DNA of 64,000 nt from Nematostella vectensis. Lineage: Eukaryota > Cnidaria > Anthozoa > Actiniaria > Edwardsiidae. This document shows positions 63,901 to 64,000 of the stretch, piece after piece (position 1 is the stretch's first letter; each line of letters begins with the position of its first letter). Where the stretch lies: assembly GCF_932526225.1 (NCBI RefSeq), contig NC_064034.1, positions 14,956,887 through 15,020,886 on the forward strand. The letters are read 5' to 3'. Both the position numbers and the translations under genes were made by a program. The notes below the pieces were generated by a model. The model worked only from the letters and a program-made list of their open reading frames with translations, made no database searches and was not told the origin of the DNA.

Positions 63901-63933
63901 GTTGAGGATTTTGCCAGACTTGAATTGCTCATG
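21985..63933 (+). CDS. NRDC: Nardilysin (M16 zinc metallopeptidase), 35 exons, 3' partial
   Basis: Nardilysin is an inverzincin of the M16 family that cleaves before dibasic sites and enhances ectodomain shedding (family knowledge). Exons: 21985-22025, 22578-22872, 23144-23225, 24869-24969, 25058-25110, 25415-25488, 26912-27007, 28271-28308, 29461-29545, 30127-30184, 30288-30321, 31474-31513, 37704-37773, 38229-38306, 38826-38919, 40085-40114, 40716-40774, 41030-41084, 47669-47713, 48498-48557, 48715-48838, 49155-49187, 49278-49328, 49617-49660, 50291-50366, 50586-50637, 51032-51115, 51472-51538, 51955-52026, 57233-57288, 61686-61776, 62404-62504, 62774-62810, 63473-63568, 63886-63933. Together they give 840 codons with continuous phase. 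An acidic insert (about residues 30-100) precedes the catalytic HFLEH (residues 135-139). The third zinc ligand, Glu216 in ESE, is 77 residues after the second His, as in M16. About 130 C-terminal residues lie outside. The start at 21985 has AAG before ATGG; the human N-terminal extension is absent. Confidence 0.95.
22309..22440 (+). repeat. (CAGT)n microsatellite in NRDC intron 1
   Basis: About 32 tandem CAGT tetramers with slight decay at the right edge. The SQSV-repeat reading frame is an artefact of this tetramer. Confidence 0.97.
22578..22872 (+). CDS. NRDC: NRDC exon encoding the acidic domain
   Basis: The exon starts with the first beta-strand motif (VITLPNGLTALLISD), then has a long Asp/Glu/Ser-rich run. 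This acidic insert separates nardilysin from insulin-degrading enzyme and binds polyamines and partners such as HB-EGF (family knowledge). The whole insert sits in one exon, so it could vary in length without affecting catalytic exons. The histidine/serine-rich minus-strand frames here are shadows. Confidence 0.93.
23144..23225 (+). CDS. NRDC: NRDC catalytic exon with HFLEH zinc motif
   Basis: The exon encodes AAALCIGTGSFSDPDDIPGL followed by AHFLEH, the inverted M16 zinc motif HXXEH, with both His ligands and the general-base Glu intact. It ends in phase 1, and the next exon (24869) completes the Met codon that follows the motif. Confidence 0.95.
23340..24345 (+). mobile_element. Interspersed element with TGACGTCA-rich internal repeats (copy 1)
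   Basis: The element starts near TTAGGCATTGC and contains several imperfect 110-170 bp units. Each has a CCCCTTGACACCTACATGAC-like phrase and TGACGTCA or ATCGATGACGTCA motifs. The reverse complement of 41165-42005 matches it end to end. No coding capacity seen. Class unknown. Confidence 0.75.
25640..26560 (-). mobile_element. Unclassified ~0.9 kb repeat, copy A
   Basis: It matches 28390-29240 in the same orientation, including AAATCGAACAAGG, AAAACACAATGTCCACTCC and the phrase around GGTTTCAGAAAAGACAG. Substitutions and indels separate the copies. It lies in the NRDC intron before exon 26912. Confidence 0.75.
26912..27007 (+). CDS. NRDC: NRDC exon completing the third zinc ligand; source of a minisatellite
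   Basis: The codon for Glu216 is split between 25488 and 26912. The exon then encodes a segment matching the LARPGHPMGKFFWG region of human nardilysin (here LARDGHPYRKFLWG). Its last ~35 bp and its GTAGGT donor are repeated about 18 times in the following intron. Confidence 0.9.
26970..28110 (+). repeat. Minisatellite made from NRDC exon 26912-27007 end plus donor
   Basis: About 18 units of 50-70 bp, each with CACCCTTACCACAAGTTCCT, then TTGGGGTAGGTCCTATTGAG. The first unit is the real exon 3' end (CACCCTTACCGCAAGTTCC) and its GTAGGT donor. Two sub-types alternate: one keeps the exon phrase CAGGGATGGA, the other has GGTCATTCATAGA instead. Confidence 0.93.
28390..29240 (-). mobile_element. Unclassified ~0.85 kb repeat, copy B, with minus-strand frame
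   Basis: Second copy of the element at 25640-26560. An 88-codon minus-strand frame at 28644-28910 contains FPGSPTECFAIRNGIQVV; the same region in copy A is broken. I do not recognise this peptide. It may be the remnant of a transposon gene or a chance frame. Confidence 0.65.
30715..31264. mobile_element. 550-bp inverted-repeat element (hAT-like MITE)
   Basis: The ends CAGGGCTTCTGGAATTACG and CGTAATTCCAGAAGCCCTG are perfect inverted repeats, and further ATTACGCG motifs occur in both orientations inside. ATGTAA flanks both sides. The CAG...CTG ends suggest hAT, but 8 bp of duplication is not seen. A degenerate end (AATTCCAGAAGACCTG) occurs near 24630-24650. Confidence 0.7.
31580..37680 (+). 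repeat. 6.1-kb array of 57-bp units in one NRDC intron
   Basis: Roughly 107 copies of a pyrimidine-rich unit (TATACCTTGCCTTATGATGT, then ACCTTCTCTGGTCTGTTCC and TTTATGTGTTACCC). Because 57 is a multiple of three and the unit has no stop in two frames, it yields spurious frames of up to 352 codons. Higher-order blocks are repeated: 34.4-35.0, 35.3-35.9 and 36.9-37.4 kb look alike. The last diverged unit runs into the acceptor at 37703. Confidence 0.97.
38885..39935 (+). repeat. 44-bp minisatellite made from NRDC exon 38826-38919 end plus GTAAGT donor
   Basis: About 23 copies of a unit reading CTGTCTCGTCAATTTGACT, then GTAAGTAAAGTACGACGAG and ATTCCC. The first copy is the true exon end and donor. 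Nearly every copy keeps a consensus GTAAGTA. In the exon frame the next unit gives TGA just before its donor. Confidence 0.96.
41165..42005 (-). mobile_element. TGACGTCA-rich interspersed element, inverted copy 2
   Basis: Reverse-complement match to 23340-24345, including the end TTAGGCAATGCCTAA near 41992-42005 and a (CCGT)n tract at 41218-41250. It lies directly upstream of the BEL element in the same intron. Confidence 0.75.
42103..42388 (+). repeat. BEL/Pao 5' LTR
   Basis: It begins TGTGTCGGAG, ends CACAACA, and contains TATAAAA at 42252 and AATAAA near the end. By eye it matches the LTR at 46468-46753 without differences. Confidence 0.9.
42461..43350 (+). pseudogene. BEL/Pao gag-like region (DUF1759), frameshifted and 3' truncated
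   Basis: An ATG at 42461 opens a coiled-coil-type N-terminus that stops at 42596. A second frame from 42595 continues the same kind of protein, so there is a frameshift near 42594. The second frame carries the DUF1759-type core (KLPKLTITKFNGKSENWLSF) typical of Pao gag. It is cut near 43310, where the downstream sequence joins the integrase region in another frame. Confidence 0.8.
43330..44576 (+). pseudogene. BEL/Pao integrase copy 1 (zinc finger, DDE core, DUF5641)
   Basis: It carries the HHCC finger (HLRTIH ... CHGC), then the catalytic core with Asp in GVDFAG, Asp in YSDNG and Glu in GGQFERM, then a DUF5641-type C-terminal domain (VVIVKSEEKNRGKWQLG). It is out of frame with the gag fragment and has no in-frame ATG before the finger. 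Confidence 0.88.
44751..44994 (+). repeat. BEL/Pao internal LTR, 3' truncated
   Basis: It matches the first 244 bp of the outer LTRs, then switches at ACAAAATC directly into sequence a little upstream of the integrase. Confidence 0.9.
44995..46294 (+). pseudogene. BEL/Pao integrase copy 2, open frame from within the LTR
   Basis: An uninterrupted frame of 450 codons runs from 44942, inside the truncated LTR, to 46294. Finger, DDE residues and DUF5641 region are as in copy 1, with very few differences (one is Lys to Arg in the linker after the finger). The first in-frame ATG, near 45117, lies after the two His of the finger. Confidence 0.88.
46468..46753 (+). repeat. BEL/Pao 3' LTR
   Basis: Full-length 286 bp, preceded by the ATGGGGGGAG polypurine tract and followed by GATCCATG. 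Identical to the 5' LTR by eye. Confidence 0.9.
46874..47283. mobile_element. 410-bp MITE with ~42-bp inverted repeats
   Basis: The ends share CCCCACGTATCCGTTTTC, then (A/G)TTTGAAAACGCAA, in inverted orientation, and similarity extends outward to TAAGACC. GAAAACG motifs fill the centre. It sits about 120 bp after the BEL element. Confidence 0.8.
47858..48178. mobile_element. MITE-like element with CCGTAGCCAGG ends
   Basis: CCGTAGCCAGGATTTTGAGC on the left matches inverted CCCTGGCTACGGGCC on the right. It resembles the element at 66-355. The left outermost bases are degraded. Confidence 0.6.
49838..50290 (+). repeat. 81-bp minisatellite made from the acceptor and start of NRDC exon 50291-50366
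   Basis: Six upstream copies of TTAGTT(T)CC(A)GTGACT(C/G)TCCAAGA-like sequence match the real acceptor and exon start (TTTTAG, then TTCCCTGTGACTGTCCAAGA). Full units are 81 bp and pyrimidine-rich. In the exon frame each unit ends in TAG, the acceptor of the next. The 172-codon frame across it is in another frame. Confidence 0.9.
50773..51031 (+). repeat. Degenerate repeats of the acceptor and start of NRDC exon 51032-51115
   Basis: Seven copies of (T)TTAGCATGGTTTTGA(C/G) at 27-65 bp spacing precede the true junction CTTAG, CATGGTGTTAAC. Most keep the AG and a T-rich tract before it. Confidence 0.85.
51200..51445 (+). repeat. G-rich tandem repeats (TATATCCAAGGAGGGG)
   Basis: Five imperfect units of about 45-60 bp with runs of three to five G, ending shortly before the acceptor at 51471. 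Gly/Arg-rich frames in all plus frames are repeat artefacts. Confidence 0.85.
53393..53645 (-). pseudogene. Possible GPCR-like first transmembrane segment, antisense fragment
   Basis: A minus-strand frame, open upstream of its Met, reads VFQCLFFLFGTIGNTLLFVA, then IRRVQ. A hydrophobic helix with G-T-I-G-N resembles TM1 of rhodopsin-family receptors. The frame stops soon after FLSTMSD, where TM2 would start. It may be a receptor relic or chance. Confidence 0.3.
54219..54246. other. Perfect 12-bp stem hairpin
   Basis: TTTAGCCAGACC, loop CAAA, GGTCTGGCTAAA. Function unknown; it could be the scar of an inverted-repeat element. Confidence 0.7.
54841..55110 (+). repeat. 36-bp tandem array
   Basis: Eight copies of CATAAAAACACAAGGACTTT, then GTATAAACCAAGGAAG. 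The unit is 12 codons long, so frames are open on both strands (KPRKHKNTRTLY and others) without being genes. Confidence 0.95.
57266..60850 (+). repeat. 46-bp minisatellite after NRDC donor 57288, interrupted by a MITE
   Basis: About 55 units of AAGCTTGCCTGGTTAGCCCC, then ATAACCCCCTTACTCTCAACACTGAT, the same family as 18188-19437 and in the same sense relative to transcription. The exon end and donor (AAGCTCATCAGGTAAGGC, then ACATTACCCCTCAGCCTCAA) align with the unit at about two thirds of positions, so it may be the ancestral copy. Confidence 0.93.
57366..58371. mobile_element. 1006-bp inverted-repeat element inserted in the minisatellite
   Basis: The ends CAGGTGGTGGTC and GACCACCACCTG begin inverted repeats of about 39 bp with three mismatches, including GATGCATCATGGG. 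CTCAACACT abuts both ends, a likely 9-bp target duplication as in Mutator-like elements. No transposase seen. Confidence 0.8.
60851..61685 (+). other. Remainder of NRDC intron after the minisatellite
   Basis: AT-rich sequence with nothing recognised until the acceptor at 61685; GAAATGGCGGCG near 61395 is an isolated YY1-like motif. Confidence 0.4.
62935..63472 (+). repeat. 102-bp (one 93-bp) repeats of the acceptor and start of NRDC exon 63473-63568
   Basis: Five copies of GTGTTGTGCAGATCCGAGTT, then GTCCAGTTGCTT, precede the real junction; GATCC occurs at 62971, 63073, 63166, 63268, 63370 and finally 63472. All spacings are multiples of three, and the frame stays open into the exon. Confidence 0.95.
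63473..63568 (+). CDS. NRDC: NRDC exon preceded by in-frame acceptor repeats
   Basis: The exon encodes IRVVQLPRGECICRIPGMNK, matching QVVELPSGHHLCKV of human nardilysin, in phase 0 at both ends. The acceptor GTTGTGCAG and the first 15 exon bases recur five times upstream with spacings of 93 or 102 bp, all in frame. Confidence 0.92.
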
Positions 63934-64000
63934 GTAAGAAAAAAACACAGAATCAAACGAAATCTTACGATAAACCGTTTAAAAAGCCTTCTATTTTTCC

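Overview
The window looks like intron-rich animal DNA, probably from an anthozoan cnidarian such as a sea anemone. That guess rests on gene structure, base composition and repeat style; no species marker was seen. There are no prokaryotic features, tRNAs or rRNAs. Three conserved protein genes fill most of the window. They were assembled exon by exon from splice signals, reading phase and remembered family similarity.

Layout: (1) 418-14904, plus strand: the last 24 coding exons (1402 codons plus stop) of MON2, a Golgi/endosome trafficking protein; its 5' part lies before the window. (2) 17215-21548, minus strand: the whole of PRPF38A, a spliceosomal PRP38-domain protein with an RS tail, 9 exons and 350 residues. 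(3) 21985 to beyond the right edge, plus strand: nardilysin (NRDC), an M16 metallopeptidase, with 35 coding exons (840 codons) seen and its C-terminal end missing. MON2 and PRPF38A converge. PRPF38A and NRDC diverge from a shared promoter of about 440 bp that carries an internal duplication. In all three genes the listed exons join in one continuous open frame.

The introns are crowded with repeats: a 6.1 kb array of 57-bp units, a 46-bp minisatellite family present in both PRPF38A and NRDC, several small inverted-repeat (MITE-like) elements, an interspersed element rich in TGACGTCA motifs present in two inverted copies, and a young, rearranged BEL/Pao LTR retrotransposon (42103-46753) with three LTRs and two integrase copies but no reverse transcriptase.

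The most unusual observation is that many tandem arrays are built from the splice junction they touch. Arrays after the donors at 11009, 27007 and 38919 repeat the last exon bases plus the 5' splice site. Arrays before the acceptors at 50291, 51032 and 63473 repeat the 3' splice site plus the first exon bases. Arrays at 57288, 37704 and possibly 7374 look like older, more diverged cases. The 63473 array is open in the nardilysin frame, and the 38919 array presents about two dozen consensus donors in a row. Minisatellites seeded at exon-intron boundaries seem to be a recurrent process here and deserve a genome-wide test.
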